From Abditibacteriaceae bacterium (GTDB lineage: Bacteria; Armatimonadota; Abditibacteriia; Abditibacteriales; Abditibacteriaceae), in assembly GCA_019239895.1 (NCBI GenBank), contig JAFAZH010000060.1, positions 1 through 64,000 on the forward strand: DNA of 64,000 bases. The letters run 5' to 3'. Position 1 is the first letter of the stretch; each line of letters starts with the position of its first letter. The position numbers and the translations under genes are program-made. Positions 41,918 to 48,947 of the stretch are shown here, one piece after another. Below the pieces are notes generated by a model that made no database searches, had not been told where the DNA came from, and saw only the letters and a list, made by a program, of their open reading frames with translations.

Positions 41918-43577
41918 GATTGAAGGCGCGAATGTCATTGCCAGCACCGCTATCAAGGCGGTGTTTGCGCGTAAGACTGATGCTGACGTGAATGGCATTG
42001 CGGTGAGCACGAATAATGGCCTGACGTGGCAAGAAATCTGGAAGAACGATAAGACTGGCGAAACTACAACAGAATTAAAGCTCAATAATGAAGTGAATGG
42101 TGCTTATGAAGTGCTGGTCAAAGTGAGTTTGTTGGGCCAAACTGCTGCAACAAATGCAACGCTCAAGAGCATTGAGTTTGCAACCACCACCATGCTCAAT
42201 GCCAAGACGCAGCCACAGTTGCAGTTGGGGAAGAATACCATCTATGTTGGCACAGGCGATCAGACCAACTCCATTGTCTACTGGCCTGAACTACAAAATG
42301 GGCAATACAAACCTTATGCGGTAGAAGAAAAGAATATCACATCAAGAAAAGAGAACCCCGGCTATCAGGGCACACTCCACGCGACCAAGGCCAATGAAGA
42401 GGCTTATGTCGTCTTTAAAATGGATGCGCCCACGGACATCACTCGCATCCAGTATGGAGGTCGGCTTTACAACCGCGCGCCAAAATCGCATATAGATTTC
42501 CTGCATTCTTTCGATGGTGGCAAAACTTGGACACAGAGCTACTCGCTAACGGAAACCAAAGCACCGTGGGACGTTATCCACTACGAAACCATAGACAAGA
42601 TTCCCCCGCGCACGAGATCGGTATTATTTAAGTATCTGCTCAACAGTTCCCAGGCCGGTTCCGATGCGTGTAGCATTTATGCCATACGCATGGAAGCCAA
42701 TTACAAGCCTACCGACACCACCTTCAAACCAATAGAAGTTACCTTCAACTGGAGCGAGCGACAGAAAGATTATTCCCTCGTCGAGCGCAGCCATACCCAA
42801 CTCGTTACTCAGGTGCCATTCAAATACACCATTAACGTGGGTGGCGAAGATCATCCGGTGGTCAATTCACTGCGCACGAATTTAAAGGGCGCTATCGCCA
42901 ATGTGCAATATGGTTATTCCGATGGCAAAGATGTCGGAGGGAAGAAGTTTATTCCCCGTTGGGCCACCTATGGTAAGAATTTAGCCGAAGGTAAATCCTA
43001 TACCGTTTCCATTCCTTCTGACACCACCTGGGAAGCCGGTGACCCGGATGGTAAGAAACTCACCGATGGCGTCTTTGGCCCCTCGTACTCAGGTGGCACA
43101 TCCTATCGTTATGGCACGATCTGGGGCGCGAATAAGAATCCTGTCATTACCCTTGATCTGGGCGCCCCCATGAACTGTGCCAGTTTCGGCATGAACTTTC
43201 ACGGCTATGAATGGCAGGACGCGCTTAAAGGTGAGGTCAAAGACAAAGTGGAAGTGTTAGTTTCTGAGGATGGCAAACAATACACTTCGTTGGGCTTTCT
43301 GAAAACGGATCTGCGGCGCAACGATATTCCGATTAACTTCATGTTGCCCGATGAGGAAGCCCTCACTGGCGCAACCTTCCACTTTATTCCCGCCCAGCCG
43401 GTGCGGACACGCTATGTGCAGTATAAAGTCACCAGTAAGCGCAATTTCGATTGCACGGAACTTGAAGTGTTGGATGCCATTAAATTTGAGCCGTATGATT
43501 TGCGTATCGCCTTGCCGGATGAGAAGACTCCCATCCGTAGCGCCCAATTACTGAGCGCGAGGAGGGTGGCACAATGA
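41820..43577 (+). CDS. 3' part of the frameshifted transglutaminase-like gene
   Basis: Continues the protein from about position 41850 as VKVITPSGVVPAQAGKIGEV. It contains sialidase/BNR-like motifs (AVSTNNGLTWQEIWK, SFDGGKTWTQSYSL) and a discoidin (F5/8 C)-like domain at the end (DGKKLTDGVFGPSYSGG, PVITLDLGAPMNCASFGMNFH, VEVLVSEDGKQYTSLGFL, TRYVQYKVTSKRNFDCTELEVLD). This suits binding to glycan or cell-surface polymer. An ATG at 41820 could give a separate product but has no ribosome-binding site and no signal peptide. It overlaps the next gene by 4 nt (ATGA). Confidence 0.7.
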   Translation: MPALLTVSPGVKVITPSGVVPAQAGKIGEVIFKIEGANVIASTAIKAVFARKTDADVNGIAVSTNNGLTWQEIWKNDKTGETTTELKLNNEVNGAYEVLVKVSLLGQTAATNATLKSIEFATTTMLNAKTQPQLQLGKNTIYVGTGDQTNSIVYWPELQNGQYKPYAVEEKNITSRKENPGYQGTLHATKANEEAYVVFKMDAPTDITRIQYGGRLYNRAPKSHIDFLHSFDGGKTWTQSYSLTETKAPWDVIHYETIDKIPPRTRSVLFKYLLNSSQAGSDACSIYAIRMEANYKPTDTTFKPIEVTFNWSERQKDYSLVERSHTQLVTQVPFKYTINVGGEDHPVVNSLRTNLKGAIANVQYGYSDGKDVGGKKFIPRWATYGKNLAEGKSYTVSIPSDTTWEAGDPDGKKLTDGVFGPSYSGGTSYRYGTIWGANKNPVITLDLGAPMNCASFGMNFHGYEWQDALKGEVKDKVEVLVSEDGKQYTSLGFLKTDLRRNDIPINFMLPDEEALTGATFHFIPAQPVRTRYVQYKVTSKRNFDCTELEVLDAIKFEPYDLRIALPDEKTPIRSAQLLSARRVAQ

Positions 43578-45379
43578 CATCTTCGAGGCTGCCAAAATTC
43601 GCTGCTGTGTCAGGCACAATTATTTACGCAGCATTGTGTTTGGGCAGTGTGGCTATACGTCCAGCGTCGGCGCAACCAGCAGCGGCGCAACCAGCGTCGG
43701 CTCAAAATGCCGTAGCTCCTGTAGGGGAGCCAGTGCTGGAAGTTCCGACTCTGCATTCTTTGGGAGCTTACTGGATAATGCGTGGTGATGCCAACAAGAA
43801 TGCTAAGGTTGAAGTGTCATACCGTCCAGCGGGTGGCGCTGCATGGCAACAGGCCATGCCACTCTTTCGCGTCGAAAAAGGCGCGCACAAGAACGAAAAG
43901 GGGATGAGCAAACTCGATGTGCCCGAAGATGCCTGGCTGTTTGCGGGCAGCATCGTTATGCTCTCACCGGCTACAGCTTATGACCTCCGTCTAACCCTAA
44001 CTGATCCCGATGGAGGCCATGTCGAGAAATTCCTCCAGACGCGCACGTTAGCCGAGCCTGTAGCTCCTGCCAAAGCGCCTCAATTTCATGTGGTGTCAGG
44101 CCATGGTGGTGGCACAGGCACAGCTAATGATCCTTACAAAGGATTAGCGGCAGCCCAGGCGCGAGCTAAAGCCGGTGACATTTTTTTGTTGCATGCGGGG
44201 ATGTATGAAGGTAGCTTTACCATCAGCAAAAGTGGTGAGCCAGGCCAACCCATTATCTGGCGCGGTGCCGGTGATGGGGAAGCTATCATTGATGGTCAGG
44301 GTAGAGCCGCGCAGCGTGCGGGGCGGGCGATCAGCGCGTCGGACACTCACGATGTCTGGTTTGAGAATCTCACCATGCGCAATGCTGATTATGGCTTAGT
44401 CGGGCATAATTCAGCGCGTCTGGTGCTGCGGCGATGTCACATATATAACGTGGAATTTGGCCTCACCTGCACGAACAATGATAAAGATACGGTGCGCAAT
44501 TTCTTTATCTCAGATAATGTTATCGAAGGGCCTTCTACCTGGCCACGCACCAAAGGCATTGAGGACGCACGCGGCATTCAGGTGACTGGCGAGGGCCATG
44601 TGGTCTGCTATAACCGCATTCGAGGTTTTGCCGATGCCATTGATACGTTTCCGTCACAGCGTTGCGCCAGTATAGATTTTCACAATAATGACATCTCCGA
44701 GATGACCGATGACGGTATTGAGATGGACTATTCCGAACGCAACACTCGCTGTTTCCTCAATCGCTTTACCAATGTGTTCCAGGGCGTCTCGGTGCAGCCT
44801 ATTTATGGCGGCCCGGTTTATATTTTTCGCAACGCGCTCTATAACGTGGCGCTGGAGCCATTCAAGATGCACAATAGCCCATCCGGTGCTTTGATGCTCC
44901 ATAATACCGTCGTTAAGAAAGGTGCGCCTCTGGTGTTATGGACGAGTGAAAAAGTGCGCAACTGTATTTACCGCAACAATCTGTTCATCGGCACCGAAGC
45001 GGGTTACGCCTATGAAACTACAGCGCCGATGGAAAATTGCGACTTCGATTATGATGGTTTCGGTGGTGGCCCCTGGGAGATGTTTCTCAAGTGGAATAAA
45101 GGCCGCTATGCCACACTTCAAGAAGTAAAGGATAAGGCTCCTGTTTATAAACATGCCACTTTGGTAGAGGCCACTGCTTTTGCCAGCGGGATCAAACAAC
45201 CGGATGATGAGAAAAAGCAATTCCCCGCTACAGTTGATCTGCGCTTGAAGGGGGGCACAGCAGCCATTGATGCTGGTGAAGCATTGCCCAATTTTAATAA
45301 TGGCTTTGCGGGCAAAGCTCCTGATCTGGGCGCTTATGAATACGGCAGTCCCTTGCCACACTATGGCCCACGACCATAA
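43574..45379 (+). CDS. Secreted parallel beta-helix protein with N-terminal Fn3-like part
   Basis: A 601-residue protein whose ATG overlaps the upstream stop, so the two genes are coupled. The signal peptide ends at PASAQ, followed by a low-complexity repeat (QPAAAQPASAQ). An Fn3-like domain (residues about 55-160: VEVSYRPAGGAAWQQAMPLF, LSPATAYDLRLTLTDPDG) leads to a DUF1565-type entry (GGGTGTANDPYKGLAAAQARAKAGDIFLLHAG) and beta-helix coils (VWFENLTMRNADYGLVGHNS, FISDNVIEG, IDFHNNDISEMTDDGIEMDY, YIFRNALYNVALEPFKMHN). Family of polysaccharide lyase-like or mannuronan epimerase-like proteins; catalytic residues are not assignable by eye. Confidence 0.8.
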   Translation: MTSSRLPKFAAVSGTIIYAALCLGSVAIRPASAQPAAAQPASAQNAVAPVGEPVLEVPTLHSLGAYWIMRGDANKNAKVEVSYRPAGGAAWQQAMPLFRVEKGAHKNEKGMSKLDVPEDAWLFAGSIVMLSPATAYDLRLTLTDPDGGHVEKFLQTRTLAEPVAPAKAPQFHVVSGHGGGTGTANDPYKGLAAAQARAKAGDIFLLHAGMYEGSFTISKSGEPGQPIIWRGAGDGEAIIDGQGRAAQRAGRAISASDTHDVWFENLTMRNADYGLVGHNSARLVLRRCHIYNVEFGLTCTNNDKDTVRNFFISDNVIEGPSTWPRTKGIEDARGIQVTGEGHVVCYNRIRGFADAIDTFPSQRCASIDFHNNDISEMTDDGIEMDYSERNTRCFLNRFTNVFQGVSVQPIYGGPVYIFRNALYNVALEPFKMHNSPSGALMLHNTVVKKGAPLVLWTSEKVRNCIYRNNLFIGTEAGYAYETTAPMENCDFDYDGFGGGPWEMFLKWNKGRYATLQEVKDKAPVYKHATLVEATAFASGIKQPDDEKKQFPATVDLRLKGGTAAIDAGEALPNFNNGFAGKAPDLGAYEYGSPLPHYGPRP

Positions 45380-45614
45380 CTTGATACCTTGATACGGCAG
45401 TAGCTACAGTTTTGGTCAGAGACAGTAGTATTCGAGAAAAGCCCTAAAGATATCCCGGAACGTCTTAGTGGATAAAGAAGCGCACTTTGAGGTAGTCTGT
45501 GGCCAGTTTATTGGCTAAGAATGTCGAGCCAAATTACTGGTGTTGATACGGGTGCTGATTAAGACACCTAACAGCGGCTTAACCAAGCGTAGCAAGGGAC
45601 GCTCTCCGCCTTTA

Positions 45615-45689
45615 CCCCACTCCCTTAGCCCCGTCTGACAGCACCCTTCAACCTCTACTCTGGCAGGCTGTGGCATAATAGCGGGTATG
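45615..45689 (+). promoter_or_regulatory. Element A, copy 2
   Basis: Nearly identical over 70 bp to the copy ending at 48456 (CCGTCTGACAGCACCCTTCA, then the extended -10 TGGCATAAT 7 nt before ATG 45687). The reading frame from this ATG only overlaps the following gene out of frame, so here the module seems to serve as promoter for the gene at 45733. Confidence 0.7.
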
Positions 45690-45732
45690 CGTGACCGTGC
45701 AGGAAAGATGAATAAGAGGGGAGTGACAGGCA

Positions 45733-46689
45733 ATGAAACGAAAGGTTCACAGTTCGCTCGGTTTGGCGATGGTCTTAATAATCGCGGGGCTACGCCCCGC
45801 TGCGGTGATGGCTCAGCGTCAAGTGACTTCTCCCGACTTAATGGGCTGGCCCCGCACTGTAAACATTGCACCCGACAAGGCACTGGATCGGGCCGAGGCC
45901 GCCTTATTAGCGGCGGGTTTGCAGCTTAATGACAGGACGGCCATCACACACGGAGGATTTAATCGCGATTCGACGGTCATCAGCTATTGCCGTGGCGTCA
46001 ACGGCCAAACAATGGTGGACGTGCTGGTGGCGACTAATCCTGGGCACGCTGCCGATCTTTTACGGCTTGGCGAATTCCTGGCCCGGTATATGGAAATCGG
46101 CCAGAAGCCGAACGGCGCGCTTGACCTGAATACCTTCGACGGGGTGTGGTTTACGGACTTCGGTGAGATGCATCTCACTCAACAAGGCAACCAGGTGAGC
46201 GGAACCTACGACTATGACGGCGGCAAACTCACAGGCACCGTTACGGATAGCGTGTTGCGTTTTCAATGGACGCAGACTGGCGGTAAGGGCAGCGGGCGTT
46301 TCCTGCTGGCCGCCGACGGCAAATCATTCAACGGTTACTGGTATCGTGGTGCAGACCCGGCTCTTGCGGACCAGGTGTGGAAGGGCACCCGGTCAATGAT
46401 TAAGGGAACGCAGACCACGTTACGCACGGATAAGGACGTTTATGCGGCGAACGAGAATGTCGTGGTGGAGTTCGCCAACCTGCCCGGCAACGCCCAAGAC
46501 TGGCTAACTATCGTCGGCACTAACACCCCACCGGAGACGGAGGGGCAATTCTTTTATACCGGCGGAAAAAAGTCCGGGCTGCTCACGTTCAAGGGCTTGC
46601 CGGTTGGAGATTATGAAGTGCGTGCCTTTTACAATTGGCCAGCGGGCGGCCATACGATCCAAGTGCGCATAGCTTTCCGGGTTCGTTAA
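45733..46689 (+). CDS. Secreted protein of unknown function
   Basis: A 318-residue exported protein; AGGGGAG lies 10 nt before ATG 45733, and the signal peptide ends AAVMAQ. The N-terminal part (residues about 35-130) contains DKALDRAEAALLAAGLQLNDR and MVDVLVATNPGHAADLLRLGE. A middle part has repeated Gly-rich beta strands (WFTDFGEMHLTQQGNQVSGTYDYDGGKLTGTV, SFNGYWYRGADPALADQVWKGTR) that recall small beta-barrels. The C-terminal part is Ig-like (TLRTDKDVYAANENVVVEF, GLPVGDYEVRAFYNW). Transcribed from a copy of element A. No enzyme signature recognised. Confidence 0.65.
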   Translation: MKRKVHSSLGLAMVLIIAGLRPAAVMAQRQVTSPDLMGWPRTVNIAPDKALDRAEAALLAAGLQLNDRTAITHGGFNRDSTVISYCRGVNGQTMVDVLVATNPGHAADLLRLGEFLARYMEIGQKPNGALDLNTFDGVWFTDFGEMHLTQQGNQVSGTYDYDGGKLTGTVTDSVLRFQWTQTGGKGSGRFLLAADGKSFNGYWYRGADPALADQVWKGTRSMIKGTQTTLRTDKDVYAANENVVVEFANLPGNAQDWLTIVGTNTPPETEGQFFYTGGKKSGLLTFKGLPVGDYEVRAFYNWPAGGHTIQVRIAFRVR

Positions 46690-46925
46690 ATCGGCGCGCC
46701 CGCACCGTTCACAAATCTTGCTGGTAGTCCTCATCCAACCGCGCCGTGTTTAATTTAATAAAAGCCTATCCTAATAGGCTGAGCCGGATTGCATAAACCC
46801 AAGTCATAGTTCCAGAAGAGACCGCAGTCACTGTGCTACTGGGTGAATTGCCTCGATAAAAATGGTGAGGTGCATAGGTAGGTTACTTCGCGCGAAATAT
46901 TTTCTTAGGGATTGTTTTTAGGAGC
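46690..46925. other. Intergenic stretch, nothing recognised
   Basis: A short imperfect inverted repeat (CCTATCCTAATAGG at 46766-46779) is the only structure seen. Confidence 0.4.
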
Positions 46926-46958
46926 ACTGGTGCAGGCTGTGGCACCATAGCGGGTATG
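46926..46958 (+). promoter_or_regulatory. Element A, copy 3 (short, degenerate -10)
   Basis: GCAGGCTGTGGCACCATAGCGGGTATG keeps the 3' half of element A; CACCAT replaces CATAAT. It leads directly into the 46-codon gene that ends in the HSITVE motif. Confidence 0.6.
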
Positions 46959-47096
46959 GAAGAATTGCTGAGTTGGTTGCTTGCCGAAATCTTGATTCGC
47001 CTCCAGTGCCGCGTTAAGCAAGGGCAGCAACACTTACAAGCCCACAGCATCACAGTGGAAGCATCCGATAGTGGCGGCTATCAGGTGGTGGAGTAG
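46956..47096 (+). CDS. 46-residue HSITVE-motif small protein
   Basis: Complete small gene: element A start, an amphipathic N-terminal helix (MEELLSWLLAEILIRLQ), a basic/Gln-rich linker (CRVKQGQQHLQ), and the C-terminal motif AHSITVEASDSGGYQVVE before TAG. It is the best-preserved member of a family with related sequences at 5219-5396 (degenerate) and 48491-48733, and partial DNA copies at 5693 and 47545. Conservation of the C-terminal peptide in three copies with different N-termini argues that it is translated. No known family; a peptide that docks to a partner or a small toxin-like peptide are guesses. A small membrane-protein gene starts 27 nt downstream. Confidence 0.55.
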   Translation: MEELLSWLLAEILIRLQCRVKQGQQHLQAHSITVEASDSGGYQVVE

Positions 47097-47122
47097 GACA
47101 CGCAAGCTCTAGGAGTATGGCC

Positions 47123-47524
47123 ATGAACAAGAAAAGCAGGAACGTTGCCTTGTTAGGACTAAGTTTGTTGGCGGTTATCCTCCTGTTTCCGCCCTACGAC
47201 CTGAGCGGTGCCTGGCATGATACGTGTGGCTGCACGGCCTTCATTTTTATTGCTGATCCGATCCCTAAGATATTAAGTCCCCATACACTCAAGTTCAATC
47301 CCCTTGCATACTGCACAGAACTTATGGGTGTTGGTTCCCTTGCAATTTTTTCCTGGAGCTTCTACAATCGCATGAGCAAACAACCTCCAGCCCATGCTGA
47401 CTGGGGGTGTCCCATAGCGATGATTTGCATCATGTGCATGTTGGCTCTTTTTATCGTCCTTGGGATAATGATTGGTGCTTTGGCTCACGAGCCATTGGTT
47501 ATGTGCCCCGGCGATGGCTCTTAA
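47123..47524 (+). CDS. Small membrane protein, unknown function
   Basis: A 133-residue protein with three hydrophobic segments: about residues 8-24 (VALLGLSLLAVILLFPP), 68-82 (LMGVGSLAIFSWSFY) and 97-118 (MICIMCMLALFIVLGIMIGAL), with several Cys between them. AGGAG stands 7 nt before ATG 47123, which I prefer to ATG 47117. It follows the 46-codon HSITVE gene and is followed 21 nt after its stop by a solo element B, the same arrangement as at 5340-5733. Confidence 0.6.
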   Translation: MNKKSRNVALLGLSLLAVILLFPPYDLSGAWHDTCGCTAFIFIADPIPKILSPHTLKFNPLAYCTELMGVGSLAIFSWSFYNRMSKQPPAHADWGCPIAMICIMCMLALFIVLGIMIGALAHEPLVMCPGDGS

Positions 47525-47544
47525 CAGCGCCCAAGTCGTAGCCT

Positions 47545-47590
47545 AACACAGCGTCACGGTGGAAGCGGTTGAGAGCGGGGGAGCGGCGGG
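47545..47590 (+). repeat. Element B solo fragment, copy 2
   Basis: AACACAGCGTCACGGTGGAAG, then CGGTTGAGAGCGGGGGAGCGGC: closely similar to 5693-5733. It lies 21 nt after the small membrane-protein gene. Confidence 0.6.
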
Positions 47591-47698
47591 CTGGGCTGGG
47601 CTGGGCGCCACTGACACTCTTTCTTTAACATACAAGATTGGTGCTCGGCGGCTTGCGCGCGGCGGCTTGCGCGCGGCCTGTCTAAGTGCCTCAAGTAA

Positions 47699-48328
47699 AT
47701 GAAGATAAACTGGCAAAGCAATATGCAAGACCAATCTAAAACAAGTAGACAACAGAAAGCAGAGTTGGAAATTCTTCTGTTTGAGTGTCCAGAAGATTGG
47801 GCTGTATGGCTGGATAAGAATCATGCAATGTCAGCAGGTCTTTGGCTGAGATTCGCAAAGAAGGCAGCGCAACTGCATTCAATGTCTCACGCTCAGGCAC
47901 TCGAATTAGCCCTGTGCTATGGATGGATTGACGGTCAGAAAAATACATATGACAGCGAGTCTTGGATTCAGAAATTCACCCCTCGCGGCTCTAAAAGTAT
48001 CTGGTCTAAAATTAATCAAGAAAGCGCAACAATGCTCATTCAAAACGGCAAAATGCAACCTGCTGGATTAAGAGAGGTTGAACGCGCCAAGGCGGACGGA
48101 CGTTGGGATGTCGCCTATGATTCAGTGCGTCAAGCGAAAGTTCCAAGCGATTTTCAATTGGAGTTGGACAACAATCCGGCGGCCAATGACTTTTTTGCCA
48201 CTCTCAACAGCCGAAATCGGTATGCCATTCTCTTTAGAATCCAAACGGCCAAGAAAGCCGAAACCCGCGCAAAACGCATTCATCATTTCATCGCTATGCT
48301 GGAAAAGCAGGAAAAGATTTATCCTTGA
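47699..48328 (+). CDS. YdeI/OmpD-associated family protein
   Basis: A 209-residue protein matching the YdeI family: ECPEDWAVWLDKNHAMSAGLWLRFAKK, SMSHAQALELALCYGWIDGQK, SWIQKFTPRGSKSIWSKIN, AGLREVERAKADGRWDVAYD, and the C-terminal YdeI extension with LNSRNRYAILFRIQTAKKAETRAKRI. The family is widespread; E. coli YdeI was linked to peptide resistance, but no biochemical function is settled. ATG 47699 or 47723 may be the start. Its lower GC content than its neighbours and its place among small mobile-looking genes suggest recent acquisition. Confidence 0.85.
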   Translation: MKINWQSNMQDQSKTSRQQKAELEILLFECPEDWAVWLDKNHAMSAGLWLRFAKKAAQLHSMSHAQALELALCYGWIDGQKNTYDSESWIQKFTPRGSKSIWSKINQESATMLIQNGKMQPAGLREVERAKADGRWDVAYDSVRQAKVPSDFQLELDNNPAANDFFATLNSRNRYAILFRIQTAKKAETRAKRIHHFIAMLEKQEKIYP

Positions 48329-48381
48329 AATATACCAACAAGCAGCACAACCAAACGCTGCACACCCACGACTACTCCTCT

Positions 48382-48456
48382 CACCCGCTCCCTAGCCCCG
48401 TCTGACAGCACCCTTCAACCTCTACTCTGGCAGGCTGTGGCATAATAGCGGGTATG
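48382..48456 (+). promoter_or_regulatory. Element A, copy 4
   Basis: Almost identical to copy 2 over about 70 bp. From its ATG only five codons are open (MDKLM, TGA), but the HSVTVE small-protein gene starts 34 nt further on, so the module may have kept only its promoter role. Confidence 0.7.
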
Positions 48457-48490
48457 GATAAGTTGATGTGACCAGTAGCAGAATAACCAG

Positions 48491-48733
48491 ATGAGAAGAT
48501 TCAATTTTAATTGGGCCATGTGTGTAGTAGCTGTCTTGGTGTGGCTATGCACTCATGCCTCCAACATGTTCATCGTGTCACTCTTAGTGGTCGCCCCAGT
48601 AGTCTTGTGCTGCGTTCTCGCGTTCTTGGATCAAGCATCCCTTCAACACCAACAGCAAAAGCAGCAGTTAATGCTGGATCACAGCGTCACGGTAGAAGAA
48701 TCAGACAGTGGCGACTATCAGGAGGTGGAGTAG
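48491..48733 (+). CDS. 80-residue membrane protein ending in the HSVTVE motif
   Basis: Two hydrophobic segments, about residues 8-21 (WAMCVVAVLVWLCT) and 27-45 (FIVSLLVVAPVVLCCVLAF), then a Gln-rich linker (QHQQQKQQLML) and the C-terminal motif DHSVTVEESDSGDYQEVE. The linker and motif closely parallel the 46-codon gene at 46956 (KQGQQHLQAHSITVEASDSG). The C-terminal motif would be on the cytoplasmic side if the two segments form a hairpin. Driven by element A copy 4. A very short frame (48740-48805) starts 6 nt after its stop, as at the 5.4-kb locus. Confidence 0.55.
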   Translation: MRRFNFNWAMCVVAVLVWLCTHASNMFIVSLLVVAPVVLCCVLAFLDQASLQHQQQKQQLMLDHSVTVEESDSGDYQEVE

Positions 48734-48934
48734 AGAACTATGGATATGGATAGAACTATGGATGCCTGCTTTATGTCTTTGTTTTGGCAATATGAGGTGT
48801 CTTAATCTTTAGTGGGACTGGGATGCTTGCCAAGTTGATGCGAGGGTGCAGGCTGCTGTTCCAAGATGCTATCAGGTAAGGGGGAAAGACATAGCCCCTG
48901 TGCAAGCTAAAATCACAGCCCCGCTCATGTGAGA

Positions 48935-48940
48935 TAAAAT
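48935..48940 (+). promoter_or_regulatory. -10 box of a leaderless-type promoter for the cyclase gene
   Basis: TAAAAT lies 7 nt before ATG 48948, with no ribosome-binding site. Confidence 0.4.
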
Positions 48941-48947
48941 CCAATAT

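Noticed and set aside
45687..45929. An 80-codon frame from the element A start codon
   Set aside because: It overlaps the signal-peptide gene at 45733 out of frame for most of its length, and its composition is that of a shadow frame. The downstream gene has its own ribosome-binding site.
48740..48805. A 21-residue peptide after the HSVTVE membrane gene
   Set aside because: Too short and without a ribosome-binding site; only its position (6 nt after the motif stop, as at 5403) is suggestive.
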